Below, one piece after another: positions 1 to 5,755 of a stretch of DNA of 20,477 nt. Position 1 is the first letter of the stretch; every line of letters begins with the position of its first letter. The notes beneath the pieces were generated by a model. That model was not told where the DNA came from and did no database searches. It saw nothing but the letters and a program-made list of their open reading frames with translations. Source of the stretch: a virus; the IMG/VR virus record IMGVR_UViG_3300042987_000016, positions 1-20,477 of that record; one strand, written 5' to 3'. A program made the translations under genes and the position numbers.

Positions 1-65
1 GCATCTGACAGTCCCGGCTGACGACATGCAGACAGATGCGCTTAACTTGCATGTGAGGAAAAATC
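1..65 (+). promoter_or_regulatory. Leader of first gene with ribosome binding site
   Basis: Sixty-five bases precede the first gene. A GAGG site at 55-58 lies 7 nt before the ATG at 66 and fixes that start. Stops occur early in two frames (6-8 and 19-21), so an upstream gene may end here, but too little is visible to name it. Short inverted repeats exist (GCATCTG at 1-7 with CAGATGC at 33-39; CATGCA at 25-30 with TGCATG at 48-53), but no U-tract follows. No convincing promoter is seen. Confidence 0.5.
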
Positions 66-605
66 ATGGCACGCACGACATTTCAAGGCCCAGTCCGTTC
101 TTTGGCTGGCATGTACAACCAAGGCCCCGCCTCCGTTGTCGCAATCACCGCTTCTACCACTTTGAATCCTGTTGACCACGGCGGTCGTATTCTTTCTGTT
201 GGTGGCACTTTGGCCGCAGACATCACACTGACTCTGCCCACAATCGACGCATCTACCAACCCAGTTACTTCTGGCCCCGGCCAAGACCCTAGCACCAGCA
301 ACAACCAAGGTGTTGTGTACACAATTTGGGTTCCCACTACCATCGCTACCAGCTCTTTAAAGATTGGTACAGACGGTACTGACAAATACATTGGCACTAT
401 TTTTGGCATAGACACTGACAGCTCAAATGCTTTGGTTGCTTACACAGCCGCAGCAGCAAACGACTTCATCAACTTCAACGGTGGCACCACTGGTGGTGTT
501 GCTGGTACATGGGTGCAGATTTACGCAATTGCGGCTCTCAAGTACATGGTCAATGGCGTTGCTTTGGGTACAGGTACTGTTGCCACACCGTTTGCCAATT
601 CCTGA
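66..605 (+). CDS. Putative head decoration or other virion structural protein
   Basis: A 179-residue protein rich in Thr, Ala, Gly and Val with almost no Lys or Arg, a composition typical of beta-rich virion surface proteins. No signal peptide, membrane segment or catalytic motif is visible. A GAGG site 7 nt upstream supports the ATG start. In related phage layouts a protein of this size and composition follows the major capsid gene and is taken to be a head decoration or stabilisation protein. That role is inferred from position and composition only; it could instead be an appendage protein. The next gene starts 13 nt downstream with its own AGGAG site. Confidence 0.72.
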   Translation: MARTTFQGPVRSLAGMYNQGPASVVAITASTTLNPVDHGGRILSVGGTLAADITLTLPTIDASTNPVTSGPGQDPSTSNNQGVVYTIWVPTTIATSSLKIGTDGTDKYIGTIFGIDTDSSNALVAYTAAAANDFINFNGGTTGGVAGTWVQIYAIAALKYMVNGVALGTGTVATPFANS

Positions 606-618
606 TTAGGAGCATCCC

Positions 619-900
619 ATGACGATGCAATTTGACGTCAAGTCAGCACACGCTGAAGCAACAGGTACGATGATTTCAACGCGTACCCGACTCAAAGGCT
701 ATCAACTTTTGTCTGGGGGCACTGCTGGAGACATTGTTTTTACCGACGGGGGTTCAGGAGGAACTGAACGCCTGCGGGTCAATATCTCTACAAATACAGC
801 CGCTATCTCTACGTTGATTCCCGGCGAAGGTATTTTGTTCACAACAGATGTGTATGTGACCCTTCCCACCGCTGCAAAAATCACGGTGTTCTATGGCTAA
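619..900 (+). CDS. Small conserved phage protein, probably virion-associated
   Basis: A 93-residue, beta-rich protein starting with the pattern M-x-M-Q-F-D-V-K-S-A-H. The body is Thr/Gly/Ile rich (segments such as GDIVFTDGG and ITVFYG). An AGGAG site at 608-612 is 6 nt before the ATG at 619; an in-frame ATG at 625 is a weaker alternative. Its last 8 bases overlap the next gene (ATGGCTAA), so the two are probably translationally coupled. I recognise it as a recurring small protein of aquatic phage structural operons but know no established function. A minor head or completion component is the best guess. Confidence 0.7.
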   Translation: MTMQFDVKSAHAEATGTMISTRTRLKGYQLLSGGTAGDIVFTDGGSGGTERLRVNISTNTAAISTLIPGEGILFTTDVYVTLPTAAKITVFYG

Positions 901-1216
901 GTCACCAGCATGGCAACGCAAGGAAGGGAAGTCCGAGAGCGGCGGCTTGAACGCCAAAGGACGCGCCTCCTACAACAGAGCGAATCCGGGGAAACCCGGA
1001 TTGAAGCCACCTCAGCCAGAGGGCGGCAGTCGCCGCGACTCTTTCTGCGCCCGTATGAAAGGCATGAAAGCGAAGCTTACGAGCGCCAAGACCGCCAACG
1101 ATCCGGATTCGAGGATTAACAAGAGCCTTCGTGCGTGGAACTGTGCTGATGGTGGCTACGTCACCAAGGCCGATGGTTGCGCCACCAAGGGAAAGACGAA
1201 AGGTAGGTTTGTATGA
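893..1216 (+). CDS. Small basic phage protein resembling DUF6321
   Basis: A 107-residue Lys/Arg/Gly-rich protein. Residues 4-84 carry the pattern SPAWQRKEGKSESGGLNAKGR, then N-P-G-K-P-G-L-K-P-P, RRDSFCARMKGM and TSAKTANDPDSRINKSLRAWNC, which I recognise from memory as the phage family DUF6321; no function is established. Cys52, Cys84 and Cys97 are present but form no clear zinc site. The last 15 residues (ADGCATKGKTKGRFV) form a tail motif repeated in the next gene and in the gene at 1730. It overlaps its neighbours by 8 nt upstream and 4 nt (ATGA) downstream. The charge suggests binding to nucleic acid or to an acidic virion surface; this is inference. Confidence 0.85.
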   Translation: MAKSPAWQRKEGKSESGGLNAKGRASYNRANPGKPGLKPPQPEGGSRRDSFCARMKGMKAKLTSAKTANDPDSRINKSLRAWNCADGGYVTKADGCATKGKTKGRFV

Positions 1217-1539
1217 AAAAAATCGGCAAAAAACCTACTGATGACCAAATGCTTGAAGGTGGCGGTGCTGGTGCTGGCAAAGTAAGCACCAATACTCCTT
1301 GGCTTGGTAATGAGCGCGTAACAGGTGGTCGATCAGCAAAAGATTACAAAGAAAAAGAACGAACATCCGAATTTTCGGGTGAAATGAGTTTTGGTTCACC
1401 AAGTGGGCGAGATTACGGGTCTGGTGATAGATCACCTCGCACAAGTGATGACTACGCCAAAGGCGGCAAAGTTTCCAGCGCATCAGCCCGTGCTGACGGT
1501 TGTTGCACCAAAGGTAAGACCAAAGGACGGATGGTTTAA
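1213..1539 (+). CDS. Small basic Gly/Ser-rich protein with DGC-TKGKTKG tail
   Basis: A 108-residue hydrophilic, probably largely disordered protein. It is rich in Gly, Ser, Lys and Asp (GGGAGAGK near the start, GDYGSGDRSPRTSDD-type low-complexity centre). It has a YAKGGKV motif and ends in ADGCCTKGKTKGRMV, almost the same tail as the preceding gene. The codons differ at many third positions between the two tails, so the likeness is kept at protein level. The start overlaps the upstream stop by 4 nt (ATGA), and the stop directly abuts the next ATG. No family is recognised beyond the tail motif, and the function is unknown. Confidence 0.78.
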   Translation: MKKIGKKPTDDQMLEGGGAGAGKVSTNTPWLGNERVTGGRSAKDYKEKERTSEFSGEMSFGSPSGRDYGSGDRSPRTSDDYAKGGKVSSASARADGCCTKGKTKGRMV

Positions 1540-1728
1540 ATGGCTGATATTGAATTGACAGATCGTGAACGTGCCATTGCCAAAGAAGCGGCAAAGCTGG
1601 CCCTTGAAGAACTTTCGTCTGAGTTTTACAAGAAGGTCGGTAAGACTGTTGTCGAAAAGCTTTTGATTTGGGCGGGCATGTTGTTTGTCGGTTTTGTGTT
1701 GGGCAAAGGCTGGGTAGTCAAGGTTTGA
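1540..1728 (+). CDS. Small single-pass membrane protein
   Basis: A 62-residue protein. Residues 1-38 are a charged amphipathic helix (many Glu, Lys, Arg), and residues 40-60 are a single hydrophobic segment (LLIWAGMLFVGFVLG followed by KGW). The ATG directly follows the previous TAA. Size and topology are compatible with a small holin-like or other inner-membrane protein, but it lies about 9 kb before the lysis cassette and has only one membrane span. It could instead be a virion or assembly membrane anchor. It resembles small membrane proteins I recall from aquatic phages, without a known role. Confidence 0.75.
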   Translation: MADIELTDRERAIAKEAAKLALEELSSEFYKKVGKTVVEKLLIWAGMLFVGFVLGKGWVVKV

Positions 1729-1729
1729 C

Positions 1730-2161
1730 ATGCCAAGCACCAGCAAAAAGCAACACAACTTTATGGCCGCAGTGGCGCACAACCCTGCGTTTGCAAAGCG
1801 TGTGGGAATCCCGCAAAGCGTTGGGCGTGAGTTCAACCAAGCGGACAAGGGTAAAAAATTTTCAGGAGGTGGTGAAATGAAAGAGTCCAAGGCTATGGCC
1901 AAGAAAGAAATTTCGTTCATGGAGCGCAAAGGTGCTCCCAAATCTATGGTTAAACATGAGAAAGAGGAGTACGGTATGAAAAAAGGCGGCATGAAGAAAA
2001 TGGCTTCTGGCGGCATCACCAGCGCAAAAATGGGTTCTGTCAAAACCGCAGCTCCCAGCAAAGACGGTGTTGCTTCCAAAGGCAAGACCAAAGGCACCAT
2101 GATTTCCATGAAGGGCAGCACCCCTCTGGGAATGAAAAAGGGCGGCAAGGCCTACTGCTGA
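1730..2161 (+). CDS. Lys-rich phage protein, DUF3008-like N-terminus, likely two-module
   Basis: A 143-residue strongly basic protein. Residues 1-45 (MPSTSKKQHNFMAAVAHNP, then FAKRVGIPQSVGREF) match a small phage protein commonly labelled DUF3008, as far as memory allows. Residues 50-94 form a second module (KESKAMAKKE, FMERKGAPKSMVKHE, then MKKGGMKKM). An internal ATG at codon 50 (1877) has a near-perfect AGGAGG site 7 nt upstream, so a shorter 94-residue product from the same frame is plausible. Residues 111-125 (KDGVASKGKTKGTMI) repeat the tail motif of the two genes upstream. There are no membrane segments. Function unknown; nucleic-acid or virion-lumen binding is a guess from charge. Confidence 0.85.
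   Translation: MPSTSKKQHNFMAAVAHNPAFAKRVGIPQSVGREFNQADKGKKFSGGGEMKESKAMAKKEISFMERKGAPKSMVKHEKEEYGMKKGGMKKMASGGITSAKMGSVKTAAPSKDGVASKGKTKGTMISMKGSTPLGMKKGGKAYC
1864..1879 (+). promoter_or_regulatory. Internal ribosome binding site and in-frame start
   Basis: AGGAGGT at 1864-1870 is followed by an ATG at 1877, a spacing of 7 nt after AGGAGG. This is among the strongest such sites in the window, yet it lies inside the 1730-2161 gene, in frame, at codon 50. It falls between the two recognisable modules of that protein. It may give a second, N-terminally truncated product covering only the second module. The Gly-Gly-Gly-Glu it encodes would otherwise be an ordinary linker. Confidence 0.6.
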
Positions 2162-2162
2162 C

Positions 2163-2441
2163 ATGATGACCTCACGCGGGATGGGTGACATCAACCCATC
2201 CAAAATGCCGGGTAAGAAAACCATTCGTCGCAAAGACAAGCCGCAGGATGTGGCAATGTACAAGGACGGAGGGAAGGTGAATGCTGCCGGTAATTACACC
2301 AAGCCCGAGCTGCGTAAACGGATCGTGGCGCAGGTTAAAGCCGCAGCGACCCAAGGCACAGGTGCTGGCCAGTGGTCAGCCCGTAAAGCTCAGTTGGTAG
2401 CCAAGAAGTACAAGGCTGCTGGCGGAGGTTATCGAGATTGA
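2163..2441 (+). CDS. Small basic conserved phage protein (GQWSARKAQ family)
   Basis: A 92-residue basic protein. The N-terminal part has SRGMGDINPSKMP and K-K-T-I-R-R-K-D, the middle has YKDGGKVNAAGNYTKPELRKR, and the C-terminus has GQWSARKAQLVAKKYKAAGGGY. I recall this block from many aquatic phages, with no assigned activity. Two adjacent ATGs (2163, 2166) are possible starts. A GGAGG at 2424-2428 near its end serves the next gene, whose TTG start overlaps its stop (TTGA). It is probably helical in the C-terminal half and highly cationic. Role unknown. Confidence 0.82.
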   Translation: MMTSRGMGDINPSKMPGKKTIRRKDKPQDVAMYKDGGKVNAAGNYTKPELRKRIVAQVKAAATQGTGAGQWSARKAQLVAKKYKAAGGGYRD

Positions 2442-2671
2442 AAGCGCCGCAGCAATCCCTCAAAGATTGGACTGCCCAAAAGTGGAGAACCAAAAGTGGC
2501 AAACGCTCTTCTGACACAGGCGAAAGATATCTTCCAGAGGCTGCTATCAAAGCTCTCAGCCCTGCTGAGTACGCTGCGACAACGCGTGCAAAACGCGCTG
2601 GCAAAAAAGCCGGGAAGCAGTTCGTAAAACAGCCGCCAAAAGTGGCAAAGAAAACAGCGGGGTACAGGTGA
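2438..2671 (+). CDS. Small basic conserved phage protein (DUF5872-like), TTG start
   Basis: A 77-residue Lys/Arg/Ala-rich protein with the pattern Q-Q-S-L-K-D-W-T-x-Q-K-W-R-T-K-S-G-K, then TGERYLPEAAIKAL and a Lys-rich C-terminus (KQFVKQPPKVAKK). It resembles the phage family I recall as DUF5872. The start is TTG at 2438, overlapping the previous stop, with GGAGG at 2424-2428 nine nt upstream; no ATG gives the conserved N-terminus. In some relatives, as I recall, this block and the block of the preceding gene occur together in one protein, so the pair may be a split form. The stop overlaps the next ATG by one base (TGATG). Confidence 0.8.
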   Translation: MKAPQQSLKDWTAQKWRTKSGKRSSDTGERYLPEAAIKALSPAEYAATTRAKRAGKKAGKQFVKQPPKVAKKTAGYR

Positions 2672-2844
2672 TGGCCGAGAAGTGGATTCAAAAAGCAATC
2701 AAAAAGCCCGGTGCCCTGCGTGCATCGTTGGGCGTTAAAGGTGACAAACCCATCCCAGCCAAGAAACTGGCCGCAGCCGCAAAAGCTCCCGGCAAACTGG
2801 GCCAACGCGCCAGACTGGCGCAGACTTTGAAGAAAATGAAGTGA
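2671..2844 (+). CDS. 57-residue basic protein (AEKWIQKAI family)
   Basis: A short frame of 57 codons from ATG 2671 to TGA 2842-2844. It begins MAEKWIQKAIKKPGALRA and ends in a Lys/Ala-rich helix (KLGQRARLAQTLKKMK). The M-A-E-K-W-I-Q-x-A-I-x-x-P-G-A opening is a pattern I recognise from many phage small proteins, which makes chance coding unlikely. The start overlaps the previous stop by one base, and the next gene begins 1 nt after the stop, so it fills the gap exactly. Net charge is strongly positive. No enzymatic motif is present and the function is unknown. Confidence 0.85.
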   Translation: MAEKWIQKAIKKPGALRASLGVKGDKPIPAKKLAAAAKAPGKLGQRARLAQTLKKMK

Positions 2845-2845
2845 C

Positions 2846-3775
2846 ATGGCAACAACTTCTGGACAAGCAGGCTTTAATTTAGACCTCACCGAATTGGTAG
2901 AGGAGGCGTTTGAGCGTGCGGGTTCAGAGATGCGTACCGGGTATGACCTGAAAACGGCACGTCGGTCGCTTAATTTGTTGTTTGCCGACTGGGCAAACCG
3001 TGGTATCAACATGTGGACGTTTGAACAAGGGACAATCACCCTTGAGCAAGGTTTGAACACATATACGATTCCTGTAAACACTGTGGACTTGCTGGATCAT
3101 GTGATTCGTACACAGGCAAATGTGGCGGCAACGCAGTCGGATTTGACAATTACACGCATCAGTGTGTCTACCTACGCCACGATCCCCAACAAATTGACCC
3201 AAGCAAGACCGATTCAGGTTTGGTATCAACGTTTGGACGGTCAAATTGCTGCGACAACTTCTACTTTTGTAAGTGATGATGTCAATGCGCAGACAGTTAC
3301 GCTGACCAACACAATCGGTTTTCCCACAACAGGGTATGTTGACATAGGCACAGAGACAATTTTTTACAACTGGATTGACGGCAACACTTTAAACGGTTGT
3401 TTTCGCGGACAGAATGGCACGTCACCGATCACCCCAACCGTAGGAACTGCGGTTTATTTGAACAACGTCCCCCGAGTAACCGTTTGGCCAACGCCTGATG
3501 GTTCTCAGACATACCAGTTTGTGTACTGGCGCATGCGGCGTGTTCAAGATGCGGGCGGTGGTGTCAACGTTATGGATGTACCGTTCCGTTTTATTCCTTG
3601 CATGGTGGCAGGACTGGCCTACTACATCGCGCTCAAAATTCCGGGCGGTATGGAACGGTTACCCATCTTGAAACAACAGTATGACGAAGCTTGGATGACG
3701 GCGGCTGACGAAGATCAAGAACGCGCCGCGCTGCGTCTCGTGCCTAGACAGATGTTCATTGGGAGCAGCACTTAA
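2846..3775 (+). CDS. Head-tail connector/adaptor-like protein (P22 gp4-like) with inserted domain
   Basis: A 309-residue protein. Residues 10-60 (L-T-E-L-V-E-E-A-F-E-R-A-G, then A-R-R-S-L-N-L-L-F-A-D-W-A-N-R-G-I-N-M-W) form a helical start reminiscent of gp4-type connector proteins that bind the portal and seal the head. Residues 120-133 and 208-236 (RPIQVWYQRLDG; VTVWPTPDG and VYWRMRRVQDAG) look like the two halves of a continuous beta region. They are separated by an insert at about 134-207 that recurs in the 736-residue tail protein at 12398. The C-terminal third is helical. It overlaps the next gene by one base (TAATG). The connector role is inferred from pattern and from the adaptor-like gene at 4589. 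Confidence 0.8.
   Translation: MATTSGQAGFNLDLTELVEEAFERAGSEMRTGYDLKTARRSLNLLFADWANRGINMWTFEQGTITLEQGLNTYTIPVNTVDLLDHVIRTQANVAATQSDLTITRISVSTYATIPNKLTQARPIQVWYQRLDGQIAATTSTFVSDDVNAQTVTLTNTIGFPTTGYVDIGTETIFYNWIDGNTLNGCFRGQNGTSPITPTVGTAVYLNNVPRVTVWPTPDGSQTYQFVYWRMRRVQDAGGGVNVMDVPFRFIPCMVAGLAYYIALKIPGGMERLPILKQQYDEAWMTAADEDQERAALRLVPRQMFIGSST
3245..3466 (+). other. Inserted beta-domain, copy 1 (in connector-like protein)
   Basis: Encodes about residues 134-207 of the connector-like protein. Key positions are G163-Y164-x-x-I167-G168-x-E170-T171-I172-x-Y174, then T181-L182-x-G184-C185-x-R187-G188, then a Thr/Pro-rich stretch ending G-T-A-V-Y. The same order of residues occurs in the tail protein at 12398. 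It appears to interrupt an otherwise continuous protein, and looks like a mobile accessory beta-domain of virion proteins. Confidence 0.65.
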
Positions 3776-4203
3776 TGGGCAATCGGTTTTCCTCTGGCAA
3801 GAATTCAATTGCCGAGTGCGACCGGTGTGGCTTCAGGTTCAAGCTCACGGCACTCAGAAAACTCGTTGTCAAGACCAAGACATACGACTTGAAAGTATGC
3901 CCGCAGTGTTGGGATCCAGACCAGCCGCAGCTCCAGTTGGGTATGTACCCAGTGGACGACCCGCAAGGGGTGCGTGATCCACGTCCTGATTTGAGTTACT
4001 TTCAATCAGGTTTGAACGGGTTGCAGATTGACGTTAATGGTGGTACTGGTGTTGATGGGTCTGGTACTCCCGAAGGCGGCAGCAGAGTTATTCAGTGGGG
4101 GTGGAACCCTATTGGTGGCGCAAGGGCCTACGATGACGGTTTAACACCAAATAACTTGGTTTTAGCCGTAGAACTTGGTACAGTTACGGTTACAACGACA
4201 TAG
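3775..4203 (+). CDS. Phage protein with Cys4 zinc-binding-like motif
   Basis: A 142-residue protein. The N-terminal 50 residues contain two CxxC pairs (C15-D-R-C18 and C42-P-Q-C45) separated by 23 residues, a typical rubredoxin or zinc-ribbon spacing. The intervening segment is basic (F-K-L-T-A-L-R-K-L-V-V-K). The rest is Gly/Pro/Asp rich without recognisable domains (PVDDPQGVRDPRPDL, then GGTGVDGSGTPEGG). It sits between two head-tail adaptor-like genes, so it may be a small neck or head completion component stabilised by zinc; the metal and role are inferred. The start overlaps the previous stop by one base. Confidence 0.8.
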   Translation: MGNRFSSGKNSIAECDRCGFRFKLTALRKLVVKTKTYDLKVCPQCWDPDQPQLQLGMYPVDDPQGVRDPRPDLSYFQSGLNGLQIDVNGGTGVDGSGTPEGGSRVIQWGWNPIGGARAYDDGLTPNNLVLAVELGTVTVTTT

Positions 4204-4210
4204 GGGGTCG

Positions 4211-4390
4211 ATGATGGACACAAAACAGGTAAAGAAAATTGCTGACAAAGAAGTTAAGGCGCATGAAAAGCGTATGCACCCCGGTGCAAAAAAGATGCGT
4301 GCTGGCGGCAAGACAAACAGCGACATGCTGAAATATGGCCGCAACATGGCCAAGATCATGAACCAACGCTCAACTGGTCGCGGAGGCTAA
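4211..4390 (+). CDS. Small basic phage protein (59 residues)
   Basis: A 59-residue Lys-rich protein beginning MMDTKQVKKIADKEVKAHEK, followed by HPGAKKMRAGGKTNSDM, and ending NMAKIMNQRSTGRGG. The open frame extends upstream into the previous gene (4175), but the ATG at 4211, 7 nt after the preceding TAG and behind a G-rich site (4203-4207), gives the N-terminus I recall in relatives. The NQRSTGRGG ending is a recurrent signature of aquatic phage small proteins. No function is known. The next gene begins 1 nt after the stop. Confidence 0.78.
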   Translation: MMDTKQVKKIADKEVKAHEKRMHPGAKKMRAGGKTNSDMLKYGRNMAKIMNQRSTGRGG

Positions 4391-4391
4391 G

Positions 4392-4592
4392 ATGGCTGAA
4401 TACAAACAACCCAAGACCATCCCGACTGTGGATGTGTACAACCAGCCAAACAAAGAGTATCTGCGTGAGGCAAACGTGTCTGTGGGCAATGTGCGCAGCG
4501 GTGACTACAAAGGCACCAAGACTGACGGCATCAAAATCCGTGGCACTGGCGCAGCAACTAAAGGCGTGATGGCCAGAGGCCCGATGGCATGA
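4392..4592 (+). CDS. Small phage protein with RGTGAATKG-ARGPMA tail
   Basis: A 66-residue hydrophilic protein. The N-terminus is Pro/Tyr rich (PTVDVYNQPNKEYLRE) and the C-terminus runs T-K-T-D-G-I-K-I-R-G-T-G-A-A-T-K-G-V-M-A-R-G-P-M-A. This C-terminal block recalls the DGC-TKGKTKG tails of the genes at 893, 1213 and 1730 in layout (D-G, then T-K-G, then R) but is not identical. GGAGG at 4382-4386 lies 5 nt before the ATG. It overlaps the following adaptor-like gene by 4 nt (ATGA). It is a conserved companion of head-tail genes in related phages as far as I recall; function unknown. Confidence 0.78.
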   Translation: MAEYKQPKTIPTVDVYNQPNKEYLREANVSVGNVRSGDYKGTKTDGIKIRGTGAATKGVMARGPMA

Positions 4593-5308
4593 ATTACACC
4601 CAGTTGTCCGCTTCAATCCAATCGTATATTGAGAATACGTTTCCCCAAACGTATTTGTACGATGGCGGAACTGTGTCTTCTCAAACTCAAATAGACACGT
4701 TCATTAAACAAGCGGAACAACGAATTTACAACGTTGCGCAGCCACCGGCTTTGCGCAAAAATGTCAACGGCACATTTACAAGCGGCAACAAATATTTAAA
4801 TTTGCCGCCTGATTTTTTATCGGTCTACTCAGTTGCTGTGTACACGGATACCGCGCTTGCACTAAACAGCCCACAAGAATTTTTGTTGGACAAGGATGTC
4901 AACTTTATTCGGCAGGCGTACCCAACACCTACTGACACGGGGTTGCCAAAATACTATGCACTGTTTGGTGTTACGCAGGGCGTCAATGTGACTACGCCGT
5001 ATAAAGATTACACGTTGATCGTGGGGCCTACCCCTGACAGCGACTACCTTGTCGAGCTACATTACTTTCACTATCCGCCGTCAATTGTTGATGTGCAAAC
5101 ATCGTGGCTTGGGGATAATTTTGACAGTGTTCTTTTGTATGGCTCTTTATTAGAAGCCATCACTTTCATCAAAGGTGAACCAGATGTGGTTGCTTTGTAC
5201 CAATCACGGTACAGTGAAGCAATGAGTTTATACAAACTTCTTTGTGATGGTAAAGAGCGTACTGATGCTTATCGTACCGGCCAGACACGGATATCAGCAA
5301 ACACTTAA
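4589..5308 (+). CDS. Phage adaptor protein (SU10-adaptor-like)
   Basis: A 239-residue protein. The N-terminal third is helical (YTQLSASIQSYIENTFPQTY; TQIDTFIKQAEQRIYN), then a beta region follows (YLNLPPDFLSVYSVAVY), the motif VGPTPDSDYLVELHYFHYP, and a helical C-terminus (SVLLYGSLLEAITFIKGE, SRYSEAMSLY). This order (helical opening, Pro-Pro-D-F-L turn, G-P-x-P-x-x-x-Y-x-x-E-L strand, C-terminal helices) matches the adaptor proteins that join portal to tail in short-tailed phages such as SU10. The assignment is from memory. The start overlaps the previous stop by 4 nt. Together with the 2846 gene it would form the neck. Confidence 0.82.
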   Translation: MNYTQLSASIQSYIENTFPQTYLYDGGTVSSQTQIDTFIKQAEQRIYNVAQPPALRKNVNGTFTSGNKYLNLPPDFLSVYSVAVYTDTALALNSPQEFLLDKDVNFIRQAYPTPTDTGLPKYYALFGVTQGVNVTTPYKDYTLIVGPTPDSDYLVELHYFHYPPSIVDVQTSWLGDNFDSVLLYGSLLEAITFIKGEPDVVALYQSRYSEAMSLYKLLCDGKERTDAYRTGQTRISANT

Positions 5309-5320
5309 CGGAGAAATTTA

Positions 5321-5743
5321 ATGGCGATCACACAAACCTTACCAACAAGCTTCAAAGTGCAGCTTTTGAATGCGCAACAGAACTTTACTACCAATACTTT
5401 TAAAATGGCGTTGTATACGTCATCAGCAACGCTTGATGCGAATACTACAGTGTATACAACATCAAATGAAGTTTCCGGGGTAGGCTATACCGCAGGCGGC
5501 AACACATTGACGGTGACCGTTTCTCCTACCTCTTCGGGGACGGTGGCGTACATATCTTTTGCAGATACCTCTTGGTTTACGTCTACGTTCACTGCACGGG
5601 GCGCGTTGATTTACAACACATCACAATCAAACGCAGCTGTTGCGATTTTTGACTTTGGTTCAGACAAATCGGTTGTAGGCGGTACTTTTACTGTTACTTT
5701 TCCAGCAGCAAACAGTACGTCTGCTGTTATCCGAATTGCATAA
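5321..5743 (+). CDS. Conserved virion structural protein (ALYTSSA type)
   Basis: A 140-residue beta-rich protein. The opening (F-K-V-Q-L-L-N-A-Q-Q-N-F, then FKMALYTSSATLDANTTVY) and middle (EVSGVGYTAGGNTLTVTV) form a pattern I recognise from many phages and prophages, where it is annotated only as a structural or hypothetical protein. The C-terminal half has alternating strands ending in VIRIA. A GGAG site at 5310-5313 lies 7 nt before the ATG. It begins the appendage and fibre block and is followed 12 nt later by a fibre gene. A role as a fibre-attachment or baseplate-edge protein is plausible but unproven. Confidence 0.8.
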   Translation: MAITQTLPTSFKVQLLNAQQNFTTNTFKMALYTSSATLDANTTVYTTSNEVSGVGYTAGGNTLTVTVSPTSSGTVAYISFADTSWFTSTFTARGALIYNTSQSNAAVAIFDFGSDKSVVGGTFTVTFPAANSTSAVIRIA

Positions 5744-5755
5744 AGGGAGGACAAC

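Noticed and set aside
1-53. Inverted repeats before the first gene as a terminator
   Set aside because: Arms are 6-7 bp with loops of 17-25 nt and there is no U-tract; the evidence is too weak to call.
1483-2148. 221-codon open frame on the minus strand
   Set aside because: It lies opposite the small basic genes at 1213-2161, is rich in Phe, Leu and Pro as expected from the complement of Lys/Gly-rich coding DNA, and has no recognisable domain.
2335-3081. 248-codon open frame on the minus strand
   Set aside because: It is antisense to four well supported + strand genes, has a Cys/Phe/Arg-rich composition typical of a shadow frame, and lacks family features.
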